The notes under the pieces: model-generated
The model's database searches: none
Told to the model about the DNA's origin: nothing
What the model saw: the letters and a program-made list of their open reading frames with translations, nothing else
NCBI RefSeq assembly: GCF_001557535.2
Contig: NZ_CP014306.1
Span: 1,612,001 to 1,676,000 of the forward strand
From: Burkholderia sp. PAMC 26561
GTDB taxonomy: Bacteria; Pseudomonadota; Gammaproteobacteria; Burkholderiales; Burkholderiaceae
Reading direction: 5' to 3'
DNA: 64,000 bases
Shown here: positions 28,590 through 37,261 of the stretch, piece by piece
Layout: the number at the start of each line of letters is the position of its first letter
Position numbering within the stretch: the first letter of the stretch is position 1
Position numbers and translations under genes: made by a program

Positions 28590-30842
28590 ATGGACTTGCT
28601 TTCCAATCAGTTGAACTTCAAAAGCCTATCGATGAAGGACCTTCTCGAGGCTCGCGATGCGTATCACTGGCATCTGATGAACAAGGCAAACGTGGTCGCG
28701 ACCGCCGTCGGCCTCTACCTTATACGCAAGTCGGAGCCATGGCCTAACGAAGGGTTTGCCCCGGCCGCGTCGTCAAGAGCGAAGGACGCCCGAACGTTCA
28801 GCAACTCGGAGGTGCGGCGCTATTCGTGGCCTTGCGTCATCGTGCTGGTCCGCGATTGGATAGAGTCAACGGAATTCGGTCATAACGGCGTCGACCCGGA
28901 CCGTATGGTGCCCCGCACACTCTATCTCCCTGATGGCCGTTCAGTACCCGTTTGTGTGGTCGCCGTCGAACCGGCGACGGCTCATTTGGCGAAACCCGCA
29001 GACACCCGTTGGCCGCGTACCTACATCGGCGGTGGCTGCCCGATTGTTGCCGATGTCCAAGGCCAGCAGCATACCGCGAGTGTCGGATGCTTAGTCACAG
29101 ATGGACACACAACATACGCGCTTACGAATCGCCATGTCTGCGGGCTTCCCGGCGAACGAATCAGTGCGAGGGTGAGGGGCGAATTAAAAGAGGTTGGCCG
29201 AGCCTCGGAAAAGCAAATAACCCGCGAAGCGTTCGCTTCGGTCTTTCCTGCGCTGCCGAGTGCCCGGACTTACCTGACGCTTGATGTAGGCCTCATAGAG
29301 GTCGACGATGTAAATGATTGGACCAGCCAGCCGTTCGGACTTTTAAACCCTGTCGGGGATATTGCGGACTTGAACGAACTCAATTTGGGGCTTCAGCTTA
29401 TCGACCAGCCCGTCGCCGCGTTCGGCGCTGCGTCGGGCGCGCTTAGCGGAACAATCAAAGCGTTGTTTTACAGACATAAATCGATAGGCGGATATGACTT
29501 CATCTCGGAGTTCCTCATCGCTCCGGAGGACGGCGCTGTACAGACGCTACCCGGTGATTCCGGAACTGTATGGCATCTGCAAACTGTCGCGAATGGCAAG
29601 GAAACGATTCTTCGCCCGATGGCCGTTGAATGGGGTGGTCAAGCTTTAGTTGGAAACGACCGGGAGCGGTTCAACTACGCCTTGGCTACGGGGCTGGGCA
29701 CCGTTTGCCAGCTCTTGGATGTGGACTTGATTCAAGGTCACAACACTGGTGCCAATCCCTTCTGGGGGCAGACAGGGCACTACAGCATCGCGACGGCAGC
29801 GATAGACCACGTCAAAAATGAAAAGCTGAAGGCATTTCTCACAGCGAATGTTGAACGCATCAGTTTTCCGCCTGACCAGCCCTCACCGGGTCAAATCCGC
29901 AAAGCGCTTGCTAATGGAGATTTTGTCGAGCTAGCGGACGTCCCGGATTTGGTCTGGAAGAAGGTGAAGAATAAAGTGCCTGGCGGACGGGACTATGCGC
30001 AAAACGCGGGGCCCGAGCATCCTAATCACTATGCGGATATTGATAAACCTGATGCGAACGGCACAACGTTGCGCGATTTGTCGCTGGAAAGCACGAACAA
30101 CATGACTGTAGAAGTTTGGCAAAAATGGTATGAAGCGAATGGGAACACTGATGCCCGGTCGCAAGGCTTGCTGCCTTTTCGAGTCTGGCAGCTCTTCGAT
30201 GAAATGGTTCTGCAGCTTCGCGAAGGCAACATATCTCAATTCCTTTGCGCCGCCGGCATCGTTTCCCACTACGTTGGTGATGCCTGTCAGCCGTTGCACG
30301 GCTCTTACCTTTCCGATGGTTATCGGGAACAGCAGCAACCGGGCGCAAAAACTTGGCCTGGCAAGGGCGTGCACGCAACCTACGAAGACAAGATGGTGGA
30401 CCGATATTCGAGCCAGCTTTTAGCTGCGATACCAACGGCTGGGGATAACTTTCCGAAACTTCAAAGCGGCATTACCGCCGGGCAAAGCGCGGCGACCGCA
30501 ACGGTTGAACTAATGGCTGCGGCGGCGACAGTGATTTCGCCCAAGGAACTATGTGATGAATACATCAGGTTGGGCGGCGGAAGTTCGGCTCGCGTGGTCG
30601 ATGGACTCTGGAGCGCCTTCGGAGAAAAAACGGCCATCCTGATGGCTGGTGGCGCCCTAAGCCTCGCGGCGTTATGGGACGCAGCATTCAAGGTGGCGGC
30701 TGTCACGTGGCAAGAGAAGCCGGAGGCAATCGATGAAAAAGCGCTTGCCACCATTTATCAGGATGCAACCTTCGTACCCTCACATACGCTCGACAAAATC
30801 GGAACGGTGCTTTTGCCGATTCAGGCGGAAAATCAAAAGTGA
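28590..30842 (+). CDS. Fusion: trypsin-like serine protease + zinc phospholipase C / S1-P1 nuclease domain
   Basis: The ATG at 28590 (AGGGGA six bases upstream) gives 750 residues and no signal peptide. Residues about 1-110 are an unrecognised segment. About 120-385 is a chymotrypsin-fold protease: His in NRHVCG (H182), Asp in LDVGLIEV (D232), Ser in PGDSGT (S324). From FWGQTGHYSIA on, the sequence is a zinc hydrolase of the phospholipase C/S1-P1 superfamily: W392 and H397 have the W-x4-H spacing of S1/P1 nucleases, then PNHYADID. HYVGDACQPLH follows (H560, D564, H570), then HATYE (H595, E599) with Glu as in bacterial PLC. In that family the Trp is the mature N terminus and binds zinc, so the upstream protease may cut before W392. 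A hairpin follows the stop. Confidence 0.85.
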   Translation: MDLLSNQLNFKSLSMKDLLEARDAYHWHLMNKANVVATAVGLYLIRKSEPWPNEGFAPAASSRAKDARTFSNSEVRRYSWPCVIVLVRDWIESTEFGHNGVDPDRMVPRTLYLPDGRSVPVCVVAVEPATAHLAKPADTRWPRTYIGGGCPIVADVQGQQHTASVGCLVTDGHTTYALTNRHVCGLPGERISARVRGELKEVGRASEKQITREAFASVFPALPSARTYLTLDVGLIEVDDVNDWTSQPFGLLNPVGDIADLNELNLGLQLIDQPVAAFGAASGALSGTIKALFYRHKSIGGYDFISEFLIAPEDGAVQTLPGDSGTVWHLQTVANGKETILRPMAVEWGGQALVGNDRERFNYALATGLGTVCQLLDVDLIQGHNTGANPFWGQTGHYSIATAAIDHVKNEKLKAFLTANVERISFPPDQPSPGQIRKALANGDFVELADVPDLVWKKVKNKVPGGRDYAQNAGPEHPNHYADIDKPDANGTTLRDLSLESTNNMTVEVWQKWYEANGNTDARSQGLLPFRVWQLFDEMVLQLREGNISQFLCAAGIVSHYVGDACQPLHGSYLSDGYREQQQPGAKTWPGKGVHATYEDKMVDRYSSQLLAAIPTAGDNFPKLQSGITAGQSAATATVELMAAAATVISPKELCDEYIRLGGGSSARVVDGLWSAFGEKTAILMAGGALSLAALWDAAFKVAAVTWQEKPEAIDEKALATIYQDATFVPSHTLDKIGTVLLPIQAENQK

Positions 30843-30849
30843 AGGCCGA

Positions 30850-30878
30850 GGGGTTAGCTTGGCATCGCGGCTAACCCC
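30850..30878 (+). terminator. Hairpin after the protease-hydrolase gene
   Basis: GGGGTTAGC (30850-30858) and GCTAACCCC (30870-30878) form a perfect 9-bp stem with an 11-base loop, starting 7 bases after the stop codon. No T-run follows on the plus strand, so it is a terminator without a tail or an mRNA-stabilising stem. Confidence 0.5.
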
Positions 30879-30956
30879 CGGTCGAAGCCGACTCCGCTTG
30901 TCCGCAAACGTAGGCACCATCCGCTAAACGGCAATCGCGGCGTTGGGGCGATTTAA

Positions 30957-31385
30957 CTATGCGTTGGCAGGCCGCCCAGTTTTAACCGCTTCAACCGCTG
31001 CCACGGCAGCGACGAGTTGTTCATCAGAAGCGCGTGCCAGAATTATCAAGCCTGCTCTGAGCAGTTCGCTCTTTTTGACGGTAACTCCGTTGTCGGCGCA
31101 TTGCTGCTTCAGCGCCGCGATTTTTTCGTAGTCGGATTTCGGCATCGTGAAACTGTCGCGCACGACCTTCTCCTTCTTTGTCCGTTTCGGCTTCTTCACG
31201 ACCGTGGATGCATCGTTGCTATTGGCCTGACCAACGTAAACCTCCGATGCTCCTATGTCAGTAGCATTATCGACGGCTGCCACTGCGGCTTTGTGCTTGC
31301 CGACTCGTGCTGGCGCTGCGCGAGGTTTGGTCTGAGGAAGCCGCGACGGCTTTTTGTTCGCTGCTTTAGTTATCGGGCCGGCCAT
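30957..31385 (-). CDS. Basic N-terminal tail + ribbon-helix-helix-like protein
   Basis: From the ATG at 31385 (GAGGAG seven bases upstream), 142 residues. The N-terminal half is Lys/Ala/Pro-rich (AANKKPSRLPQTKPRAAPAR), histone-tail-like. The C-terminal half holds VRDSFTMPKSDYEKIAALKQ and VTVKKSELLRAGLIILARAS, which fits a strand-helix-helix (RHH) DNA-binding fold. Similar small proteins are common in Burkholderia genomes; function unknown, probably DNA binding. It is divergent from the CYTH-CHAD gene 155 bases away. Confidence 0.65.
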   Translation of the reverse strand: MAGPITKAANKKPSRLPQTKPRAAPARVGKHKAAVAAVDNATDIGASEVYVGQANSNDASTVVKKPKRTKKEKVVRDSFTMPKSDYEKIAALKQQCADNGVTVKKSELLRAGLIILARASDEQLVAAVAAVEAVKTGRPANA

Positions 31386-31539
31386 AGGAACTCTCCTCAA
31401 GTAAGCTGTGAAAAGAGTATATACGGTTTAGTTGTTCGGTCAAATCTGAGCGTGCTCTCAACCGAAGCGCAACCTTGCACGATTGCGAAAGAGTATTATT
31501 CCACCGCCGGGGCGGACCTCGGCACAAGGAGCGGCGTGC

Positions 31540-33072
31540 ATGGAACGGGAAATCAAGCTTCAGGCAAACAAAGAACAAATCAAGCAGGTTTTGTCACTGC
31601 CGATGTTGGTCCCGTTTTTCGCCGGGCCACCTCGAACCCAACTCCTTATCAGCACATACTTCGACACTCGCGACCTCAAATTGCGCGACGAAGGTATTGT
31701 GTTACGCGTACGAGCTATCGGCGATGCGTTTGTACAAACGCTCAAAACGGAGGGCTCGACAAAAGCAGGTATGTATTCCCGAGACGAATATGAGACGCCG
31801 GTTGATGCTAACGTCCCCGACATTGACGTGCTCAAGAGATGCATGCCGAAGAAATCATCCGCTGCCAGACTCTTGTCGATGACTGACGAAGGTATGGCTC
31901 TCATCCCGCAATTTACGACCCGAATCAAGCGTACTATTTTGAGTCTGCAATTTCCGGAGGGAGATGAGGTCGAGTTCGCGCTTGACGACGGCGTCGTTGA
32001 ATGCGGTTCCTCGTCCGAGGCGTTTCAGGAAGTCGAACTGGAGCTCAAGAACGGCAAGCCGGACCGTCTATACCACCTCGCGTTGGACATATTGCGAGCG
32101 GTCCCGATGCGAATTAGTCGTCTCAGTAAAGGCGAGCGTGGCTACAACTTAATTCGTCCGATGCGGTATGCCGCAACGCGGGCGCAGCCACTCGCACTGA
32201 AAAAGAAAGATACGGTTGAAGCCGCGTTTGAAAGCATCGTACAGAACTGCATTGCACAAATTCAGGGAAACGAACTCGGCGTCATAAAGAGCGGTGATGG
32301 GGAACCGGTTCATCAAATGCGTGTGGGCATTCGACGTCTGCGCTCGGCAATCGACCTCGTCGAACCCCTTCTGGTGTTTCCCTCGACTCTCGAAACGGAG
32401 CTCAAATGGATTGCCGGGAAGCTGGGTGCAGCACGTGATTGGGAGGTCCTGGCTGCCTCAACGTTGTCCGGAACGTTTGGCAATGCGCACCGCGACTTTG
32501 ATGCCGAACCAGTGATTCGGATTGTCGAAGAAACTGCGCGGCAACGTCGTACTGAAGCTGCAGTAGCGGTAGATTCCAATCGATACGCTTGTCTCGTTAT
32601 CGAATTGACGCGTTGGTTCAAACAATCGCAATGGCGCGAGGGCCTGGATGACGAGCGACGCGGTGCCCTCAGTATGCCGGTGAGTGAGTTCGCTGCGGAG
32701 GCGCTGCATGAGCGCCACCGTAAGCTGATGAAGCGGGGACGACATCTTCCGGACCTCGACCCGAACACGCGCCATCGCGCCCGCATTGCGGCCAAAAAGC
32801 TTCGGTACGCGATGGAATTTTTCGCCACGCTTTATGAGAAAAAGACGCTTCATAACTACGCCGAAACGCTTTCACAACTGCAGGATGATTTGGGCTGGCG
32901 CAATGACCTAGCTGTTGCCGACGGCTTACTACGTGACTTGGCTGCGGCAACACCCGATGCCGCAGCCGGTGCGGCATATGCGCGAGGCTTTTTAGCATCT
33001 CGTATGGCTGAGGACTACGGCAAACTAAAGACCCTATGGAGCGAATTTAAGCGGCTATCTGCGCCAAAATGA
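31540..33072 (+). CDS. CYTH-CHAD domain protein (inorganic triphosphatase-like)
   Basis: AAGGAG lies nine bases before the ATG at 31540; 510 residues. The N-terminal CYTH triphosphate tunnel domain (about 1-200) starts with the diagnostic ExExK motif (MEREIKLQ) and has TYFDTRDLKLRDEGIVLRVR and KTEGS. The C-terminal CHAD domain (about 225-505) is helical with VHQMRVGIRRLRSAIDL and HRARIAAKKLRYAMEFF, rich in His, Arg and Lys for polyphosphate binding. CYTH domains hydrolyse triphosphate; CHAD targets proteins to polyphosphate granules. It resembles E. coli YgiF-type proteins with a full CHAD. Not linked to ppk here. Confidence 0.92.
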   Translation: MEREIKLQANKEQIKQVLSLPMLVPFFAGPPRTQLLISTYFDTRDLKLRDEGIVLRVRAIGDAFVQTLKTEGSTKAGMYSRDEYETPVDANVPDIDVLKRCMPKKSSAARLLSMTDEGMALIPQFTTRIKRTILSLQFPEGDEVEFALDDGVVECGSSSEAFQEVELELKNGKPDRLYHLALDILRAVPMRISRLSKGERGYNLIRPMRYAATRAQPLALKKKDTVEAAFESIVQNCIAQIQGNELGVIKSGDGEPVHQMRVGIRRLRSAIDLVEPLLVFPSTLETELKWIAGKLGAARDWEVLAASTLSGTFGNAHRDFDAEPVIRIVEETARQRRTEAAVAVDSNRYACLVIELTRWFKQSQWREGLDDERRGALSMPVSEFAAEALHERHRKLMKRGRHLPDLDPNTRHRARIAAKKLRYAMEFFATLYEKKTLHNYAETLSQLQDDLGWRNDLAVADGLLRDLAAATPDAAAGAAYARGFLASRMAEDYGKLKTLWSEFKRLSAPK

Positions 33073-33213
33073 CGCTTATCTCTGAAGCAATCCATGTTGC
33101 ATTAAACAGTTGCTGTAACTAACCACAATTTGCGCTCCGAAGTCCGCGCCGGCGCGGAGTGAGCGCATGAAGCTGCTCAGCAATGTGGTTCTCATACTCG
33201 GCGGGGCGCTGCA

Positions 33214-33771
33214 TCACAGAATCTTCAGTGTAGGGCCCTGGGCAATCTGACCCAGAATCGGGTCAGTATCCGCCAGCGCAGCCCATTCAAGAGGCTCGTA
33301 GAGGAAGAAGTTGACGGGGCGCAACAGACGTTGCTCGGCTAAGTGAAGCGCCTCTGACAGGTCAAGGAGCGGCGCACTTCCGATGACAATCAGGTCGATG
33401 TCGCTTCGGCCAGTGTCGGTGCCCTTCGCCAGGGAGCCAAACACGAACGCTGAGGAAATGAGTTCGGAAAAAGGCCAAAGAGCTTCTCTCAGCGGCTCTG
33501 CAACGGCAAATGACTTGCGAGCAATACTAACCAATTCCGGATAGAGGATGAATTCGGTATTCGCACGGATGCTCCGTTGTCGACCTCGTCGAGCGTCTTC
33601 CTGGAGAACGCCAACCTCGACCATTCGGTCCACCTGTTTTTGAGCGCTTCCGCGCCCACTATCAGCCAAACGTAGCAGTTCCTGAAGGGTAAAACTGCGG
33701 TCAGGCTGTAGCAGCGTGGCGCCAAGGACTCGTTGCAAGCTTGGCGTGAGGAGAAAGTCGGCAAGACCCAT
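33214..33771 (-). CDS. Winged-helix DNA-binding + nucleotidyltransferase (MNT-like) fusion protein
   Basis: 185 residues. The N-terminal 75 residues form a winged helix (LLQPDRSFTLQELLRLADSG, then VDRMVEVGVLQEDARRG). About 100-160 is a minimal nucleotidyltransferase with FVFGSLAKGTDTGRSDIDLI: the GS motif, then the D-x-D metal pair. MNT domains modify HEPN toxins or other targets in toxin-antitoxin modules; the fused HTH suggests autoregulation. No HEPN partner is adjacent. A perfect 18-bp inverted repeat lies 47 bases upstream of the start and is a candidate operator. Known relatives are annotated only as nucleotidyltransferase domain proteins. Confidence 0.8.
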   Translation of the reverse strand: MGLADFLLTPSLQRVLGATLLQPDRSFTLQELLRLADSGRGSAQKQVDRMVEVGVLQEDARRGRQRSIRANTEFILYPELVSIARKSFAVAEPLREALWPFSELISSAFVFGSLAKGTDTGRSDIDLIVIGSAPLLDLSEALHLAEQRLLRPVNFFLYEPLEWAALADTDPILGQIAQGPTLKIL

Positions 33772-33817
33772 AGAGTTATAACGAAACGGTCGTCCTTGAT
33801 GCGAAGATTTTTCCGAT

Positions 33818-33857
33818 AATCCTCAATGTAGGGATACGCATCCCTACATTGAGGATT
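33818..33857. repeat. Perfect 18-bp inverted repeat, 4-base loop; candidate operator
   Basis: AATCCTCAATGTAGGGAT (33818-33835), ACGC, then its exact reverse complement (33840-33857). It sits between the stop of the 72-residue gene (33886) and the ATG of the HTH-nucleotidyltransferase (33771). No T-run follows on either strand, so an operator for the fused winged helix is more likely than a terminator. Confidence 0.85.
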
Positions 33858-33885
33858 AACCGAAGGTGCTAATGAACAAGCTCCG

Positions 33886-34101
33886 CTAGCCGGTAGTTTC
33901 AATTCGAAAAACCTCGCAGACGATGACCTCAATTCGCTGCACGACGGCGTCTGGCAAGTATTTGTAACGGTTACGCCCATCGGGTGGTAGCCATCCTCGA
34001 TTCGCGACAATCCAACGGATTAGAGTAGATACGTCGTATTGCGGAATATCGAACTCCGCATCAATCCGTTGCGTCGCAACTTCGTAAGCGTCAAGCTTCA
34101 T
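33886..34101 (-). CDS. Small hypothetical protein (71 aa)
   Basis: ATG at 34101 with AAAGGA about eight bases upstream. MKLDAYEVATQRIDAEFDIP is followed by YDVSTLIRWIVANRGWLPPD and a segment ending VIVCEVFRIETTG. Soluble, mixed alpha/beta composition, not recognised. It precedes the inverted repeat and the HTH-nucleotidyltransferase on the same strand. Confidence 0.55.
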   Translation of the reverse strand: MKLDAYEVATQRIDAEFDIPQYDVSTLIRWIVANRGWLPPDGRNRYKYLPDAVVQRIEVIVCEVFRIETTG

Positions 34102-34468
34102 CGGACATCCTTTCCGTTTCAGTCGCCCCGCAGTCAAACTTAGGCCTCGATTGCGGTAAGCGCCACGGTGTAGGAAATGGTCGACCTAAGCGCGACAAGC
34201 AATATGCGAGTCGCGTGCCCACCTGTTTGGCTCGAACCAAGAGCAGCCCCGGTCGTCATCTGTCGCTCAATTGAGCGACAGATGTTGAACCGGTCTTTAT
34301 CGCGAGGAACATTGGCATTAGCTACGACACTGACACTAACCCTGGTCGTTGCGAACGCCAGACTCCGGCCGGTGCCCTTCCTGCGCAACGAACATCCATC
34401 CTTCAAATCGCGACAAGCTGTCTGCGAAAATTTGCTGCACCTAAGCGGTGGGATATCGCTCAATCGTC
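34102..34468. other. Intergenic containing a perfect palindrome
   Basis: About 370 bases without a convincing gene; frames of about 100 codons on both strands lack family features. The only strong signal is the 28-bp palindrome at 34257-34284. Confidence 0.45.
34257..34284. repeat. Perfect 28-bp palindrome
   Basis: CATCTGTCGCTCAA followed immediately by its exact reverse complement, with no spacer. The symmetry stops at the next base on each side. A dimeric regulator site is the most natural reading. Confidence 0.8.
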
Positions 34469-34807
34469 TCAAGAAGGTGTATCAATAGCTAGCCCCTGTC
34501 GCCAGTCTGGAACAAATTCTTGCGTCACGTCTTTCCATGTTTTTATGTTCCATGCCCTTGCCGCATGAGTCCAGACGTATTCCGCATCTTTATCGTTACC
34601 AGCGCGTCCGACGAGTTCATAGGTGCTCCCGCTTTCCGTAGACCCTGTGCGCGTGACTGGGTCGAACGAACGAATGGATGTGCTAACACGACCTTCACAG
34701 TCGATAATGTTGAAGCCCACGAAATGACGTCTGCCATCGCCTGCCTCGCGAATAGACCAACGTTCGAGCACCACGTGAGCACTTGAGTTATGCACGTAAA
34801 TCGACAT
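34469..34807 (-). CDS. Hypothetical protein (112 aa)
   Basis: ATG with AAGGAG nine bases upstream, so translation is well supported. The sequence (VVLERWSIREAGDGRRHFVG, FNIIDCEGRVSTSIRSFDP, ending WKDVTQEFVPDWRQGL) looks like a compact alpha/beta protein. Similar proteins are annotated as hypothetical in Burkholderiales mobile DNA as far as I know. Function unknown. Confidence 0.65.
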   Translation of the reverse strand: MSIYVHNSSAHVVLERWSIREAGDGRRHFVGFNIIDCEGRVSTSIRSFDPVTRTGSTESGSTYELVGRAGNDKDAEYVWTHAARAWNIKTWKDVTQEFVPDWRQGLAIDTPS

Positions 34808-35204
34808 GACAGTTTGCTCCTTGTTGCGTTAAACATCAATCAACTAACACCCAATCGAACGCCGCGTTCCCAAAGGAAATATCTGCATAAGGGCGTTTCC
34901 TGTTTGACCTGCCGAGAAAGTTGCTTAGGACACGACAATAACTAATTTGATAGTCACAAAAAAGTTGTTGTTAGGACCGGACACAAACTCCCGCGCGCAG
35001 AGCAGCAACTCGACAATGAAAGCATGGGCTGGCGCCGAAGCATGCTGGCGGTTCGCGTGAGAAGTCGACAGTTCAATCTGAAGACGGTGAGACCAGACCG
35101 CTTTTCGAGCTAACGGGGCCTCGAGACGCTCTCGCACCCCGAGCGGCGTTTCGTGCACGACACGCTTGGCAGGTTTATTTTTTTGCCTCTACGCTTCAGA
35201 CTGG
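34808..35204. other. Intergenic, no supported gene
   Basis: Nearly 400 bases; a 77-codon minus frame (34925-35158) has no recognisable features. An A/T-rich stretch near 34930-34975 is the only compositional feature. Confidence 0.4.
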
Positions 35205-35738
35205 TTACTTGAAAGACCTCAGAACTGCTCGCACAACGGTCACAATGTCGGCCGACTTGGCTACACGAACCGGGGGTGCGTCGAGCCGTGGAAAATTTTG
35301 CACTGAGACGCTCGTGTGTGCCTCGTCTTTCACCAATATCAAATCCATTCGTGCTTCCCGAGAAAACCTCCGCTTCTCGCCATCGCTGCGTGATATCAGG
35401 ACTGTGGATGTTTCCGTGCGCAGATAGGGACCAACTGGTCGCAGCGTTCTTGGTTCAAGGGCTATAAGCGCGCGGTTCCAAATGCTAAACGTAGAGTCAA
35501 CCTCTATGATGCTGGTGCACACCAGCGGCAAGCCGGTGTTATGGCTAAAATACTCTCCATCATAGATTTCCACTTTTGTTCTAGACCGTCCAGAGCTGGC
35601 AGCATGAATGGCTGAGTCCATCTTGCTTTCTATGTCACAGTTCGACTTCACATCTATCAGAGACTCGCATAACCGCGTCCTGCCTTCGGCGACACGGCTG
35701 CGTGCGCTAGATGTCCTGGAACAGAATTGGACGGACAT
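35205..35738 (-). CDS. Hypothetical protein (177 aa)
   Basis: The ATG at 35738 lies 20 bases after the stop of the gene before it and is the likely start; the frame stays open further upstream but overlaps that gene. Visible segments are TKVEIYDGEYFSHNTGLPLV and STVLISRSDGEKRRFSREAR, ending IVTVVRAVLRSFK. Unrecognised. Third member of an apparent operon with 35759-36109 and the metallophosphoesterase. Confidence 0.5.
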   Translation of the reverse strand: MSVQFCSRTSSARSRVAEGRTRLCESLIDVKSNCDIESKMDSAIHAASSGRSRTKVEIYDGEYFSHNTGLPLVCTSIIEVDSTFSIWNRALIALEPRTLRPVGPYLRTETSTVLISRSDGEKRRFSREARMDLILVKDEAHTSVSVQNFPRLDAPPVRVAKSADIVTVVRAVLRSFK

Positions 35739-35758
35739 CCAGAATCTGGCGAGGCGCC

Positions 35759-36109
35759 TTAGATAAATTGACGTGAGCTCAAAAAATCGACGTCGACTGA
35801 GAGAATGACGACGGACACAGATTCCACGACAGCGTTCTCGCTCCCAAGCGGGAGGTCCGTGCAGGGCCCCTCCTGGTGAAGTGCTTTGCATTCTTGACCC
35901 TTCCAAAAATATGTTTCGCGAATCCACTTTCTTTCTGGCACACGAACAGCGTCGACCTCCTCGACTCCATCCTCGTCAGCGCCCCACGGCAGAAACGTCA
36001 CTCTGGCTAGCGGTTCAGCGGTACGCAATATTTTCATGAGGTCAACCACGGTCACGATGTCAGTTCCTCTACGTTTAGCGAATTGCGCATGGATGACACC
36101 TGAGCACAC
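35759..36109 (-). CDS. Hypothetical protein (116 aa)
   Basis: The ATG lies nine bases after the stop of the metallophosphoesterase gene. The pattern TVVDLMKILRTAEPLARVTF then DEDGVEEVDAVRV resembles the small family in which a helix (DLIKIL) is followed by a strand and a loop describing a value or threshold, often phage- or plasmid-borne; function unknown. The second half is ERKWIRETYFWKGQECK and an acidic/hydrophobic C terminus. Confidence 0.6.
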   Translation of the reverse strand: MCSGVIHAQFAKRRGTDIVTVVDLMKILRTAEPLARVTFLPWGADEDGVEEVDAVRVPERKWIRETYFWKGQECKALHQEGPCTDLPLGSENAVVESVSVVILSVDVDFLSSRQFI

Positions 36110-36118
36110 GGCATTCGT

Positions 36119-36907
36119 TCAGATGTCGATAACCAAGTCGGGAGCAAAATCCGGATTTTCGAACGCGAGCAGTGCCGCAGGATTTATCGAATAGCGCTTT
36201 GGATAGCCGCGTGGATTGCATATAACCCTGCACCCGCCGACCATGTAATCCACCGAGCGATGGATATGGCCATGAACCCAGACGTCAACTTGCTCCATTA
36301 AAGGAGTCTGGTCGCTCGCGAATGCCGCGCTCAGAATGTCTCCTTCGTACTCCGGCGGAATCGAATTTGCATGCGGCGCATGATGGGTGATTACGACAGT
36401 CTGTCCTCTGAAGGGCTTGGCCAAGCTGTCTGCTAGCCATGCCCGGGATTTCTGATGTTCGGCCTCCGCATCACGCGGCGAAAACGCATGCGCTCTGCCA
36501 TATCGAATATGCCTGTGGTCGTTCATCGCGATTTCAGCTTCGCGTAGAGCTACCGTCTTCCATTCAGGTCTTAGGTTGTAGTCTGTCCATAGGCAACAGC
36601 CAAGGAATCGAACTCCGTTTAAAATCAGTTCATCACGCTCGAGAAACCTCAGTGATGTTGGTGCCAGGTTGGTGCGCAGTTGATGCTGCGACGTGAAAAA
36701 TTCGTGGCGATACAGTTCATGATTTCCGTGGACGTACAACACTGGCACAGGGTACTGGCCATACAAACCGACTGCCTGAGTGCCGGCGTGGATGTCCCCT
36801 GCAAGAATGAGGATGTCAACATCTGCTGCGAGCTCTAGCGCTTCACTCCCAGGCACGCCATTTCGAACAAACTCGTGATGTAGGTCTGAAGCAATCTGTA
36901 TGCGCAC
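36119..36907 (-). CDS. Calcineurin-like metallophosphoesterase
   Basis: The GTG at 36907 is preferred: GGAGG is nine bases upstream and the product starts MRIQIASDLHHEF as family members do; the frame is open upstream to 36955. All metal motifs are present: D-x-H in SDLHHE, GDIH, GNHE, THHAPH and GHIH. The 262-residue size fits a single-domain soluble phosphoesterase acting on nucleotides, phosphoproteins or nucleic acid. The substrate cannot be inferred. It leads a three-gene minus-strand unit with two hypothetical genes. Confidence 0.9.
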   Translation of the reverse strand: MRIQIASDLHHEFVRNGVPGSEALELAADVDILILAGDIHAGTQAVGLYGQYPVPVLYVHGNHELYRHEFFTSQHQLRTNLAPTSLRFLERDELILNGVRFLGCCLWTDYNLRPEWKTVALREAEIAMNDHRHIRYGRAHAFSPRDAEAEHQKSRAWLADSLAKPFRGQTVVITHHAPHANSIPPEYEGDILSAAFASDQTPLMEQVDVWVHGHIHRSVDYMVGGCRVICNPRGYPKRYSINPAALLAFENPDFAPDLVIDI

Positions 36908-36997
36908 GTTGCCCATCCTCCACATGTTAGGTGTAGCCGTGTTGCAGAATGCCATTCATGCAGCAGGTTTCGGGGTGCTTCAGTTTCTCGGGTAGCT

Positions 36998-37261
36998 TTA
37001 TCGCGGTAGTTTCGAAGAATCTTTGCGCACAATTTCTACGCGGTCAGAGGCACCGTTTGTCGATGTGGTTGCCATCGTCTCTAGGAAAAAATCTGTGGTT
37101 ACGACACCAATGATTCGCACTGGCGAATGAGTCATCGAGTGCGTACCCCGCCGGTGAACATCGAACTGAGAATTGCGCTGCTCGTGCGGCCCGTAGAGTC
37201 GTTGGCACTCGCACTCGCACTCGCACTCCACGAAGCGTAGTTCTTCACGTTCTGTTTCCAT
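36998..37261 (-). CDS. Doubtful small ORF with Cys-Glu repeat
   Basis: The frame translates a four-fold GCACTC microsatellite (37205-37228) as CECECEC. GGAA precedes the ATG. The second half (VRIIGVVTTDFFLETMATTS) is weakly protein-like. Probably not conserved; listed only because the position would otherwise be empty. Confidence 0.25.
   Translation of the reverse strand: METEREELRFVECECECECQRLYGPHEQRNSQFDVHRRGTHSMTHSPVRIIGVVTTDFFLETMATTSTNGASDRVEIVRKDSSKLPR
37205..37228. repeat. Hexanucleotide microsatellite (GCACTC)x4
   Basis: Four exact tandem copies of GCACTC. Copy number changes would keep the reading frame. Confidence 0.8.

Noticed and set aside
33214..33771. The HTH-nucleotidyltransferase as the missing AbiEii toxin for the AbiEi-type genes.
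   Set aside because: It is small, carries its own winged helix, lies more than 23 kb away and resembles MNT proteins rather than AbiEii.
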